From Hepsetus odoe (taxonomy: Eukaryota > Chordata > Actinopteri > Characiformes > Hepsetidae): a stretch of DNA of 64,000 nucleotides. Positions 34,277-45,381 of this stretch are shown one piece after another; within the stretch, counting starts at the first letter, position 1, and the number at the start of each line of letters is the position of its first letter. The stretch is from positions 12,988,334 through 13,052,333 of the forward strand of contig CM029378.1 in assembly GCA_017165825.1 (NCBI GenBank). The letters run 5' to 3'. The translations under genes were made by a program, and so were the position numbers. The notes beneath the pieces were generated by a model that searched no databases, had not been told where the DNA came from, and saw nothing but the letters and a program-made list of their open reading frames with translations.

Positions 34277-34503
34277 ACGATCACACATGCACATCCTACT
34301 TTCACTGAGCATGAGGAGGCACGCACATTATCTCCACATGGAGCCAGGCACATTGAACCACAATGGCAGACAAGTGTGTCAGTGCCACTCTTGCCAAAAT
34401 AACTCCTTCCAAAAGCAGCAGTCAAAATTATACTGATTCAGTGGGTTAAGAACATTGCACCTAAAATCAAAAAGATAGGGAGAAGGATTGTAAGAAGGGT
34501 AGA

Positions 34504-34505
34504 GC

Positions 34506-34542
<37 letters not shown>

Positions 34543-34600
34543 GCAGAAGGAGAAGGAGATGCAGAAGGAAAGAGTGTGAAGAGAGAGAAAAGCAGGAAGA
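34504..34600 (+). repeat. (GA)n run and purine-rich flank
   Basis: GA run at about 34507-34530, then GAGCGAGAGAG and AGAAGGAGAAGG. Confidence 0.85.
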
Positions 34601-34910
34601 GTCCATTTATCAGGGGAGGAGGTGGAGGAGAGCTTCCTTAGAGACAGATGAAAATAATGAGGACTTTTCTGTCAGAAAAGATTTACAAAATCGTACTCGT
34701 GTTATTAAAATTTAAAATCCCCTCTTTCTAATACCAGTGTTTTCCCTCTTCCATCTATCTCTCAGTTCTGCTTATTAACAGGTCTAATGAGAACAGTGAT
34801 ACACCTCTAAAGTTTTGTTTTTTGTGTCTCCCCCAGACCAACACCAATAATTTACCAATAACACTCCTGCCCCTCAGCCTACAGGGCACAAACATATATA
34901 CTGCTCTGAA

Positions 34911-34937
34911 ACACACACACACACACACACACACACC
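34911..34937 (+). repeat. (CA)n microsatellite
   Basis: Pure CA run. It is followed 30 bp later by an 18-T homopolymer (34971-34988). Confidence 0.95.
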
Positions 34938-36380
34938 CCTACTACTCTAAAAAAGGGCTGTGAACATTGTTTTTTTTTTTTTTTTTTTGTTCTAGGCCAA
35001 TAAAACAAAAGTCAATCGCTGTCTGACCCGCTCTGTGTTTCCTTCTAGCCTGGGACTCTACAGCTCTGGAGAAAAGGGATAAGACAGAGAGAAAGAGGCA
35101 GAGAGAGGGAGAGAGGGGGAGAGGAGGAGAGCGAGTTGAGGATAGTGTCGGCACGATCAATGTGTTCACTAATGGTTTGACTGATGGACATCACGCTCTG
35201 TGTGTCTGTATGTGCTGTAAAAAAGTTGGGGGGCCGGAACGGCTCCTGCGTTTGAGCGTCTGATCACAAACTAACAAAGATAAATGTTTTATCAGGCTCT
35301 CTCTCTGCTGCTCTTCACACACGGCCATGTCAAAGCAGCCTTTACAGAGCCTAAGTCGCTGCTCTATGCCAACACACACTTGCACCAAATTCTAGTGTTC
35401 AAATTCAACACAGTGGGGGGAAAAAACAAGAAAAGATTTGCTGTCAACTGCTCACAGAGTCTCACAGACTGAGTCGGAGCGTCAGTGTTCTAGCATAACT
35501 GTACAGGCACACACAGCACACCTGGAGAAGCTTAAGACGTCCTAGAACGCTAATGTGATTGGTGGATTAAATCGTATATAAAACTGACAATATTTCCTTT
35601 TAATCACCCACAGAAGTGCTTTTTTAAAATTCTTTCTGCATTTTTCACACAAACACTTAAGAATAGATACACACAAACATATGTACACACACACACACTG
35701 TTGTGGAGAGGCACTGCGTTTGGTTTTGTCAGTTTTTAACATAAAAGCTAGATAAAACCACATGTAGAAAGTATGTAGGCACATATACATGCACGCACAC
35801 ACCCACTCCACTAACTGTCAGGGATAACATTTAAAAAGTTCCCTTTAATTGCATGTTATTTACTTAAAAGCACTCGACACCATATAATTCCCAAAAGAAA
35901 GAGTGCTTTTCATGCACACTCACACACACAAACATTTGCTATACTTGTGTTTAAAGTGCTGAAGTATATAACATGCCGGTTAAAAGGGGTTTATTAGTTG
36001 AGCTGGCCTTGAACACCGTTACCTGAGACTTAACAGAACTATAGCACTCACCCATTCTAAAGAACCAATAGGCCGTGAGCAGAATAAAATAACTGATTAA
36101 AGCTGAAAGTAGCTCACACAATCTTTTTTTAGTTTTATTTCTAGCAACTGTTGGTATTGTTCACATCTTACATTCCTACACATGTATTTCATGGAATCCT
36201 CTTTTAAGGACGGCAGCAATGTGCTGGCTGATGTATTTTTGCTGCTTGTTTGATGGCAACTGTAAAATCTGAATTGCCAGGGTAAAGTGATAAAAACATG
36301 AAGAAACATAAAATAAAGAATATAAAGAAAAATAGTTTTTAAAGGGGGTATGTCTGCTTTAGTTACTGTGCTCTAAGGTG
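34938..36380. other. intronic stretch, gene-free
   Basis: Contains a GA-rich patch at 35077-35135 and otherwise AT-rich non-repetitive DNA. Confidence 0.5.
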
Positions 36381-36411
36381 AATATATATATATATATATT
36401 ATATATATATA

Positions 36412-36452
<41 letters not shown>
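36381..36452. repeat. (TA)n microsatellite, 72 nt with two phase breaks
   Basis: Three TA blocks separated by TATTATA junctions at about 36400 and 36419. Strong cruciform or unpairing potential. Confidence 0.95.
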
Positions 36453-36455
<3 letters not shown>

Positions 36456-36945
36456 TAAATTTAAATATAAATTCTGACTGGCTGTCCTGTATTTGCTTCA
36501 TTCAAAAAGTTCAGGCTGAAATACTCCTGCAGGTATGAGCTGAACTCCTGTAGACAATGTTATGGAAATGAGATATGTAAATGACTTTTTTGGTAAACAT
36601 TAGAAAAACAGTTCAAACTAAGCCGTTTAGATTTTTGATGTATGGATAGTATGATCAGAGGAGTGATTGGTATATTTTAACATGTACACTAAAACAAACC
36701 TTTATATAAAAAAGTGTATTTTAATGTTCACAGCACTGTCTCTTTCATACACATTTACATAAAGGCAAATACATTAATGTTGTAAAGAACTGTCCTCCTA
36801 CACACACAAATCAATGTGGGGCACAGTTAAATTAAGGGAAAGGTGTAGAGGAAAAACAAAATCCAATGATGTCTAACACATGTACATCAGTCTTCACATG
36901 GGGTATCTTTTCACAAGCCTCATGCTTGTACATGTACAACATACA

Positions 36946-36946
<1 letters not shown>

Positions 36947-37032
<86 letters not shown>
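36947..37032 (+). repeat. (CA)43 microsatellite, longest in the window
   Basis: 86 nt of uninterrupted CA. Alternating purine-pyrimidine, so Z-DNA-prone. GU-43 in the inferred vti1a transcript. Confidence 0.97.
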
Positions 37033-37034
<2 letters not shown>

Positions 37035-37432
37035 GCCGAGATCACTGCTCTGCACACTCATGCATTTTTTATTATCCAGCTAACAATCTGACTAGCAGGC
37101 TAGACTGGGATTTAGACCCATACTGGAAGAAGGAGGCTGAGAGAAAAAGGGGGCTGCTTGGAGGGGGGTGTTTGGTGGTAGTGGGGGATGTGGAAGAGGG
37201 GTGAAATGGGGCTGTTGAGAAAGAAAAGAAGGTGAGTGTGAAAATAGAGGGAGAAACACCTTGTTTGCAACACTTTCTGGAATGTTCAAGAACTTTTGCC
37301 TGCAGCACATTCTGGCAGCTGTAGTGTGTTGTCCCGGAGTGATGTCCGGGTGGCATTCTGATTTTTCTCTTATTTTTCTATATCCACAGATCACTCCCCT
37401 CACTGGCTGCCTGCCAACACACTAGCACGTTC

Positions 37433-37647
37433 TCTCCCTCTCTCTTTCTACTTTTGCCAGTCTCCCTCACTTGTTCTTTCCTTCTTTCTGCCTATGCCAG
37501 TCTCTTGATTTTTCTCTTGCTTGCTCCTTCTGTATTCCCCCCTCCCTTGCTCTTTTCTTGCCCTTCTCTGTGCTCCTTTCCTCCCACCAGTCTCTTGCTC
37601 TGATGTTAAAAGGGGGGGTGAGAGTCTATATGCACCTGAAGAGTGAG

Positions 37648-37693
<46 letters not shown>

Positions 37694-37708
37694 GTCTGTC
37701 TCTCTCTG
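37433..37708 (+). repeat. pyrimidine-rich tract with (TC)n core
   Basis: CT-rich DNA from about 37433, then (TC)n at 37650-37693 with a TCTGTCTGTC end. It is one of the rare CT arrays on the plus strand. Confidence 0.85.
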
Positions 37709-39390
37709 AATGGGTAGGCCTGTGGTTCTCAGCAGCCAATCAGAGTGCAACAAAAATTATGTCTACAGTCCATGTTATGGCTGGAATGTGCAGAAGCCAG
37801 CATAGGTGTGTTAATCCAGCATTTAGCTGCACCCAGTGCTGAAAACTTCAGAACAAAACAAACCACTTGCTGAGTCGTTCCATGTTCAGCCCAGATCTGC
37901 TTTCACACAACTGCCGCTTAGCTGCTCTCTGGAAAGAAACAAGTGGATTTGAGGCTAAGGCTGAAATAAGAGTTTTGCAGACAGTGCTGTGCAATTCCTC
38001 TCCCTTTACTGAACTTGTCAATGAACCCTGCAGAGCACATGGCGGGGGGCTGAGGTTGAACGCTGCCAAACTGTAAGCAAACAACTTCAACAGGACAGAG
38101 AGATTAGTTTTGTTTGGAGATATCTCCCCTCTTCTCAGTGACTTGACTGGTTAAGTACTTCAAGGCCGCATGAATGTAACAAGAACGCTAAAACGGCCAT
38201 AAGTAGGGGGTTATCAGGTGTGTTCTGGCTGGAAACCTGCACTGCCAGAACAACGTCATCAGTAGCGAGCTGCCAGTCCCTGCATACTATAACAAACAAG
38301 AGATTCTTTTGAAGAACTAGTACATTTATGGGATATTTCATTGAGGACCAAAACAGAACACGCATGCAAAATTATTAAATCCATGTTTTTCTGGCCAGCA
38401 AACACACAACAAAACTTGTGTTTTCCAAAACCCGTTTCTGTGAAGATGTGTAAAGGGAGCTGTGAACGTTGCTTGAGGTTGATTGGGAATATAATACCAT
38501 TTATACATGTGAGTTAAATTACTTTCTCACATTTTTTTTGCCCTCTGCTAAGATTTCCAAAACACACATGCGCAAAAAAAAAAAGCAGATGTGGATTGTA
38601 TTTCCAGCCTTGTTGAAAAGGGGGTAACACAAGCCATGGAACCATAGGCCTCGAAAACTATGATACACATAAATTTTTATTGTTTGTTCAGTATTGAAAT
38701 CTCATTAGAAGTCATAAATCAGCTGTGTGTGCTGGCTGCTGGATTTTAGAGTTTAGAGACGGAGGAGGGAAAAAAAAAGAGTGAAGTTTGGCTTCGACAT
38801 TGTGCGACTGTAAGGCCAGACCTGAGGCAGTAGTTTATGATGTTTCAGTGTTGTGTTTCAGTCATACAATCTGAGAGAGAGAGAGAGAGAGAGTGAAGAA
38901 TTTCATTTGCTTTTTGAATTCCTCTGAGATTATTTTGGAAGAAAAAAAATCAAATAAAGGTTTAACTTAATAACAGATGGAAAATATTCTCATTTACAAA
39001 CAAAAAAATATCCTGATTTCCAAATTTCTGCACACTTTGGATCATCTTCACAATTTACTTTTAAGGAATAACTTAAGTTATTTAAGTCAAATTTCTCTTC
39101 CTTTTTGAGGAAAAGCAACCTTCACATAATTGCTTTATGCTGAGCATGACTCATGGCTCCAGCATCAGAAAAGCAGTTAAAGGCTCCAGGCCTCCAGAGC
39201 TGTGAGGTAAAATTCCGCCGTTTATTTATGTCTATGCTTCTTTTTATTAAATGATTGTGTTTGTTTCCCTGTTGGGAAAAATCTGTAAATGTTTGAGTCA
39301 GACTCTCTCAGAGGGCTGCTCCTGCATCCTGTTTCTACTGCTTCAACTCGCTTATATACTTGGCTGAAGAAGGACAGGACAGTCGTTCAC
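37709..39390. other. intronic stretch, gene-free
   Basis: Non-repetitive except a short GA run (38873-38893) and A runs. No exon supported. Confidence 0.5.
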
Positions 39391-39442
39391 GCGCTTGCTC
39401 GTGCACACACGCACGCACGCATGCGGACACACACGCACACGA

Positions 39443-39476
<34 letters not shown>
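39391..39476 (+). repeat. alternating CG/CA tract (GCAC/CA repeat)
   Basis: ACACGCACGCACGCATGCGG, then ACACGCACACGAGCG, then (CA)15. Almost strictly alternating purine-pyrimidine with several CpG steps, the strongest Z-DNA-like composition here. Confidence 0.85.
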
Positions 39477-40149
39477 CTGTTCATATCAATAACACACAGA
39501 ATTCCATTAGAGTCTCTCTCTGTTGACCAAAGGGCCTCACGCAATTGTAAATCAAGTGCATTAACTTAATGTGCCTAGTTCGGCATAAATTCCTCACAGA
39601 CAGCTGAAAGGTCATGAATGAACATAAAATAAGATGCAGTTGCCATGTTTCACAGCCTTCCTTGGATACTGCACCGGATCTGAATGTGACAAAGTAGCCA
39701 CTTGTAAAAGACTTGCAGTGGCGAAGTAAGAAGGCAGAGATTTGTACATTGGACAGCAACATAATCAGGGTATGAACTTACAGCATGAGCATAGTGAAGC
39801 ACTCATGATGCGGCCAAATATGAACAGAATGGGCTGCACGAGTCAGGTGACAGTGAGTAGTCACAGCAGTGTTCCGTGTGCGTGGTTGAGAGAGAGAACA
39901 TTTCAGAGTCGTCTCTGCAAGCAGCAAACCTTCAAATAGGAATAATAATAATAAAAAAAAATAAATAAAAAAAAAACATTTAATGGGCACAATGCCCTGG
40001 TCGTCCTTGCCCTGTTAAAGCGCTGGAGTCACAGAGAGGAGTGTCAATCTGAAACCCACTGACTGTCCTCCACAACTCACCACACACAGCCTGCCACCTG
40101 AGCAACAACAAAAACCTGCTTAATGAGCTCACTCTTAAAACACTGAGAG

Positions 40150-40312
40150 AACAGAGAACACAGAGAGAGAGACAGAGAAAAAAGAGAAAAAGAATAGAGA
40201 GAAGTAGAAAGGTACATGAGGTGAAAGAGAAAGAGATTAAGAAAGAAAAAGGGAAAAAGAAAAAAGACAAAAAGAGAAAACAACATGAAACAAATTGAGA
40301 AAAAAGAGAGAG

Positions 40313-40358
<46 letters not shown>

Positions 40359-40380
40359 AGAGAGGAACAAGGAGCAAGAG
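40150..40380 (+). repeat. polypurine tract with (GA)19 core
   Basis: About 200 nt of GAGA, GAAAAAG and AAAGAG units ending in pure GA (40317-40354). Confidence 0.9.
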
Positions 40381-40489
40381 AGCTTTCCCCAGGCAATTTC
40401 AGTGGTTTGAATAGAGGACACTGTAATGGAGAGAAAGAAAAGACGTACTTAAAGAAGGAAATAGAGACCTTGACTTCTGCCATCACGCT

Positions 40490-40680
40490 GAGAGGACGGC
40501 AGTGTGTCTCCGTCTCTTATCCTCTCACTTGTTTACCTGTTATTGAGTCCTAATTATCCAGCAATGTGTTCTGAGGGCAGCAGGAGCTGTCAATCATGCA
40601 GGGAGCTTGAACTTGTTGGCAGAATGATGGACAATAAACTGAGTGCCACAGCCTGTTTACCACATGTAAAATATGAAAGT
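40490..40680. promoter_or_regulatory. candidate regulatory block with a perfect PBX-MEIS composite site
   Basis: CTGTCAATCA at 40587-40596 is the reverse complement of TGATTGACAG, the composite site of PBX with MEIS/PREP partners. Nearby are CTAATTATCC (homeodomain-like), CACTTGTTTAC and GACAATAAAC. The sequence is complex and repeat-free. No conservation data. Confidence 0.35.
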
Positions 40681-41228
40681 GATAAATGAAGAATAAAAAA
40701 ATGCCCTCTGGTCATAGCACCTCATCTGTGGACCTGTCTCTCTCCCTCTCTCTGCTTGGCCGAACCCATTCTACCTGTCCACTCCTTTTATTTCAACATC
40801 AGTCTTTCCACCGCAAATTCTGGAGAAACTTTTCTTTTCTCCACACGGTCCCAGAGCAGAACTAAAGAAAGGATAATGTCATTCTACATCCCTTGACTTG
40901 ACACTACAAGGGAGGTTTTAGTCATTCTAAATAATCCATGCCACTCCATTAAAATTGCAGACCCTTCAAGCCTCTACTTCACACCAATTCCACTGCTGAA
41001 GCCTACACTGCAGTAACATGGCTCTAGATTGTAAGAGGGGAGAGAGTGAAAGAGAGGTAAAAACTGCTGGGACTAGGGATTACTGCCTTGTCAGATTTAT
41101 CGGATTTATCAAGATTCCTGCCAACAAAACACAGATAATTGGTAGCTCTTTTTATGCTGGCCATCATCATAGAGTTACAGTGACAGTAGCTTATTTCTTA
41201 AAGCCCAAACTATAACTGGAGTCAAAAA

Positions 41229-41229
<1 letters not shown>

Positions 41230-41270
<41 letters not shown>
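41230..41270 (+). repeat. (CA)20 microsatellite
   Basis: Pure CA run. Confidence 0.95.
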
Positions 41271-41274
<4 letters not shown>

Positions 41275-41559
41275 AGATCATTATTTTCCATAAATCAAAC
41301 GGGCATAAAATAACTACAATGGCATACAATCAACATAAACCAAAATCCCTAAGAGATCTGTCAAAAAGCATCCCTGGTTTTCCAAAATGTATATCATCAA
41401 AACTGTCAGTGCGTGATGTAATTAAAGCAGAGCTTAATTTAAAATATCAAGTTAAAAGTTAATTTTAGAATCATTCACAGACTCATATTGTTCGAGTCCA
41501 AATACAAATGGATGTATAGAGGCAGGAAGTGTGGGTGGGTGGCTTCAGGTGTGAGAAGG

Positions 41560-41770
41560 TTGTGAGTGACACTAATTCATTCATGATTACTCACTGCACT
41601 CCGCTGCAGTAGTGATTGAAACACAGGCGGTTTGTTGCAATAACCGCGTTATTGACTTGTTGCTCCAGCTCCATTTGGTTATTGCCCTGGAGGCTCGGAT
41701 CAATAGACTGAGCGCAGAATCTGACTAATCAGGCCCTGAAGCCTCTCAGGGTCAGGCTGGAGAAAACTCC
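41560..41770. promoter_or_regulatory. candidate conserved non-coding block
   Basis: Repeat-free, with CATTCATGATTACTC, CAATAACCGCGTTATTGAC (a 9-base inverted repeat, CAATAACCG...CGTTATTG), TTTGGTTATTGCC and GGATCAATAGAC. CCAAT-like and homeodomain-like motifs are dense. Inference only. Confidence 0.25.
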
Positions 41771-41799
41771 AGAAAATCTATTGCACAAAAGAGAGCATG

Positions 41800-41810
41800 A
41801 GGGAAAGAAG

Positions 41811-41848
<38 letters not shown>

Positions 41849-42130
41849 GAGAGCGCGAAGGAGATGATAAGCGGTAAGAGAACAGATAAAACTGGGTGTG
41901 TTGAAGGGGAAAGAAGCAACAAACACATTGACAGCTGTGTGAAATATTTTTTTCCCTGAGCAATGAGAGAGAAATAGAGAATGACACAGAAAGAAGGGGA
42001 CAGAGAGAGATCCAGAGAAATAAACAGAAAGATAAAATGTGAGAGGGAGGGAGAAAATAAATTAAAGAGATTTGGAGAGAGAGAGAGAGAGAGCGAGCAG
42101 AGGAGATAGACAGAGAGAAAGAAATATGGA
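41800..42130 (+). repeat. purine-rich region with two (GA)n cores
   Basis: GA runs at 41811-41853 and 42075-42093, with GAAAG/GGGAG-rich DNA between. Confidence 0.85.
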
Positions 42131-43400
42131 GGTGGGCGTCAGATGCACTTGCTCTGTCAGAGTGCACTTTTCCTTCCGGTGCCTCCATTACCTCCCACTG
42201 CAGAGGTCAAATGTCACAGGGCACATTTGCTGTTCAGGGACTTCATTGCAAACTGATGTCAAAGAGAAAGTCAATCCATATTTGTGAAAAAAAAACAAAA
42301 CAAAACAAAACAAAAAAAAAAAACTAACCACAGTGCATGGAACAGCGCACTTGTGAACACTCTCTAGGCCCAACACAGTAATTCATGCATGATGGGCTTA
42401 TTCAACTGTGTTCGCTGTTAAACAGCGCTAACAGCGTGTGAGAGACCAGTCCACCGTTGGTGTTTATGGCCTCACATTCCTTGAGCTTAAGCAAGTCTTC
42501 CCTGTGATAGAACCACTCTCTCTAGTGCCATACATGCACAATATCATACCCAGCTGAGGGACACTATGGAAAATTCATAAGGGAAAGACAATCAATAATT
42601 TATACTAAAGTCAAGCAGTAGGGTTTCTTCCCCCACTTGCTACTGCAGCAAGGAGTTGGAATGTGTGTGTGTATTCAGTGAAGGAAGAGAAGGGTAAGGG
42701 TAGTAGAATCTCAATGTGTTTTATGTTTCTCTAGGAGAGAGATGGAGAGTGGGAGGGAGGGAGGGAGAGAAAGAGAGAGGGAGCGTAGAGTTAGAGGGCT
42801 GTGACACCAACGGTCGCTCTTTTTGGCACCTCCTCTCTGAGACAAACACACACTTCAGCCTCGTTTGTGCTGTTGTTGTTATTCCACTTCATTCCTTTTT
42901 TTCTGTCATTTTCTCAATGCCCTGCTGTCGGGGATGCTTTAGCTTAACATGGGCACTTTCCTCTCTCCACACATTTGTTCCCCCCACAGCCCACATTCAG
43001 CAAGAGAGGGGACTTTTACACTCCGGCTACATTCGCATTACAAGCCTTAGTGTTAAACTTACTTAAAACAGTTTTGTTTTTTTTTTTTTGCTCAGATATG
43101 ATCTCTCTGCCTCGATGGCTCAAATTCCTGTTCGTATCTCACTTAAGACAGAACACACCTCCACCTTAAAATGACACATATGAATATTCCCAAATCAGTA
43201 GTCCCATCTATGATCAGTGTGTCATGGAACAAAAAAAAAAAAGAAAAAAAAGAATGAACATCTGAACCAACAATTATAACAGTAAAAAGCTTTTTTTTGT
43301 TTTTTTCTTTAATTTGAAATTAGCTGCTACTTATAACAGACCAAAATATTAGAAACGATAAAAAAATTAAACATTAAGAGTGCTAGAAAGGTCTAAAAAA
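42131..43400. other. intronic stretch, gene-free
   Basis: Contains an AAAAC-rich patch (42286-42322), a GGGA/GAGA patch (42745-42785), and T and A runs near 43080, 43230 and 43290. No exon or element recognised. Confidence 0.5.
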
Positions 43401-43590
43401 GTAGGTTGCCCTGAGGTACCCCTGAGCAAGGTACCGTCCCTGTCACTGCTCCCCGGGCGCTTTCAATAGCTGCCCACTGCTGCACGGTGTTTGTGTGCAT
43501 GGGTTAAAAGCAGAGGTCCAATTTCGTTGTGGTTCATGGTGTGCAGTGCTGTGACCTCGCAATGACAAGGGTTGTCACTTTCACTTTCAC
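43401..43590 (+). mobile_element. tRNA-derived SINE, type 2, lacking its tRNA head
   Basis: Starts at GTAGGTTGCCCTGAGGTACC and runs through CTCCCCGGGCGCTTTCAATAG, GGGTTAAAAGCAGAGGTCC and GTCACTTTCACTTTCAC. A 5'-truncated insertion on the plus strand. Confidence 0.85.
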
Positions 43591-43935
43591 CAGCACTTAA
43601 AATGCCTTGATTTTGTCCCCAGCACTGGCATCACCTTGGGAGGCAAACCTCTACATCAGTAAAACCATCCAGAAGAGTGTATTTGACCCCTGAGATTAGG
43701 TGAATTAACTTTTACAATAAACTACAAAAATTAGTTGCAGGATTGTTAGTAAGCGGTCTCCTTTAAGAATGCTGAACTGCTCAATGGTTTAGTGATGTTA
43801 AAATATATAGTAGATGTCTTCGCATCTCTTGGAAGAAGCTGGCTACTATGATTAGAACCATCTTTAGATTTTCACCATAAATTACTCCTTCCTTCTTATT
43901 ATTTATTACTTATCATTAATTACTCCTTCTACCAG
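43591..43935. other. AT-rich flank of a repeat nest
   Basis: The TTAATTACTCCTTC motif near 43910-43930 recurs at 44821-44835 on the far side of the LINE piece. This suggests the LINE landed in, or was captured with, an older TAATTACT-containing repeat. Confidence 0.35.
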
Positions 43936-44825
43936 CAGCTCCGGTTTAGGGTCACCACATTGGACCAACAGTCTCCATTTCTTCCTGTCATCTGCATTTT
44001 CCTCCTTCAAACCAACTGCCCGCATGTCCTCTCTCACAACATGGGATAAAATTCTTCTTTAGTCTTCCTCTTTTCCTCATTCCTGGCAGTTTCATCCTCA
44101 ACATCCTCCTCCAAATATAATCCTCATCTCTCCTCTGGACATGCCCAAACCAATGCGACCTGGCTTCTCTAACTTCGTTTCTAAAACCTGTAATATATTC
44201 ATTTTAAATCCAGTCTTTCCTTTTTAACATCTTTAACTCTGCCAGCTCCAGCTCTGAAGCAGTCTCCAACCTGTAGCAGAGCTGGTCTCACTATCGTCCT
44301 GTAAACATTTCCTTTCGCTCTTGCTGGTGCCTGTCTGTCGCAGATCACTCCTGTCATTCGTCTCTGCCCATTCCAACCTGCCTGCATATCTCAATCTCTC
44401 CAGGTTCTCCTCAAGCTGCTCCCAACATTCACTACAGATCACATGATCATCAGCCAGCATCATAGGCCAAAGGAACTCCTGTCTAACCTCGTCCATCAAC
44501 CTGTCCATTACCATGCAAACAAACATGAGCTCAGTGCTACTCCTTGATGTAATCACTCCTCTACATTAAATGCATCCACCACTCCAACTGCAGACATCAC
44601 CACGGTCACACTGTCCTCAAATATATCCTGTACTTTTCCTATACTTTTCTGTAACACCTGACTTCCTCATACAAACCACAACTCCTCTCTAGGCACCCAG
44701 TCATATACTTTCTCCAAGTCCACTAATGCACAATGCAACTTTTGCAACCTTCTGACCTTCTCTGTACTTCTCCATCAACACCCTATGAGCAAACACTGCA
44801 TCTGTGGTGCTGTGTTACTCCTTAA
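43936..44825 (-). pseudogene. RTE-like non-LTR retrotransposon fragment (reverse transcriptase remains)
   Basis: Minus-strand translation with frameshifts recovers reverse transcriptase landmarks. ALVDLEKVYDWVPREELWF (about 44740-44680) is the core with the first catalytic Asp. MVMDRLMDEVRQEFLWPMMLADDHVIC (about 44510-44430) includes the ADD catalytic pair. ECWEQLEENLERLRYA follows. Near 44000-43940 the frame reads LKEENADDRKKWRLLVQCGDP, as after the RT domain of fish RTE-type elements. Stops and frame changes show it is dead. The endonuclease and 3' tail were not found. Confidence 0.8.
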
Positions 44826-44910
44826 TTACTCCTACAACATGACCTACCTACATTTAATTAGTGCACCATGAACTACTTCTTACTTATTAGTTCACCAGGA
44901 ATTTCTTCTA

Positions 44911-45381
44911 GGCAGCGGTGCCCTAGTAGATAGGGACTAGGCCCCAGGATGAGAAAGCCATGGATTTGAATCCAGTGACAGTAGGTTGCCCTGAGGTACC
45001 CTTGAGCAAGGTACTGTCTCCATCACTGCTACAGGGCACAGGACCTGTCTTGCCACTGGTATGGGGTTTGTTTGTGGCAGTGGTCTAGTGGTAGGGTGAT
45101 TGCCTCTGGACCTATGGCTCAAGAGGTCCCAGGTTCGAATCCCACCTCTAGCACTACCACCACTGGGTCCCTGAGCAAGACCCTTAACCCTGAGTCGCTC
45201 CAGGGAGACTGTCCCTGTAATTAGGACATGGAAGTCGCTCTGGATAAGCGCGTCAGCTAAATGCACAAATGTAAATGTAAATGTTTTTGGGTTAAATGCA
45301 GAGAATAAATTTCATTGTGGTTCACCATCGTTCGCTGTGGACTGCTCACAATGACTCTTACTTTCACTTCATTTTCACTTG
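44911..45381 (+). mobile_element. type 2 SINE split by a type 1 SINE (host element)
   Basis: The left part (44911-45050) has GGCAGCGGTGCCCTAGTAG, GATTTGAATCC (decayed B box) and TTGCCCTGAGGTACCC. The right part (45284-45381) resumes at GGGTTAAATGCAGAG and ends ACTTTCACTTCATTTTCACTT. The interruption is the type 1 SINE at 45077-45283. Confidence 0.82.
45077..45283 (+). mobile_element. type 1 SINE nested inside the type 2 SINE, well preserved
   Basis: Head GCAGTGGTCTAGTGGTAGGG (A-box region), perfect B box GGTTCGAATCC (45132-45142), body GACCCTTAACCCTGAGTCGC, tail TCGCTCTGGATAAGCGCG then AAATGTAAATGTAAATG. It is the best-preserved type 1 copy in the window and uses the plus strand. Confidence 0.9.

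Noticed and set aside
39980..40486. 168-codon minus-strand open frame
   Set aside because: Driven by the polypurine tract at 40150-40380 (Ser/Leu/Phe-rich on the other strand); no domain and no splice context.
44233..44556. Host gene encoding a 107-residue protein
   Set aside because: The frame contains reverse-transcriptase motifs of an RTE-like LINE (ADD catalytic pair) and is broken on both sides.
45077..45150. Functional tRNA gene (A and B boxes present)
   Set aside because: The boxes belong to a SINE head. The body does not fold as a complete cloverleaf with an acceptor stem and continues into a SINE tail.
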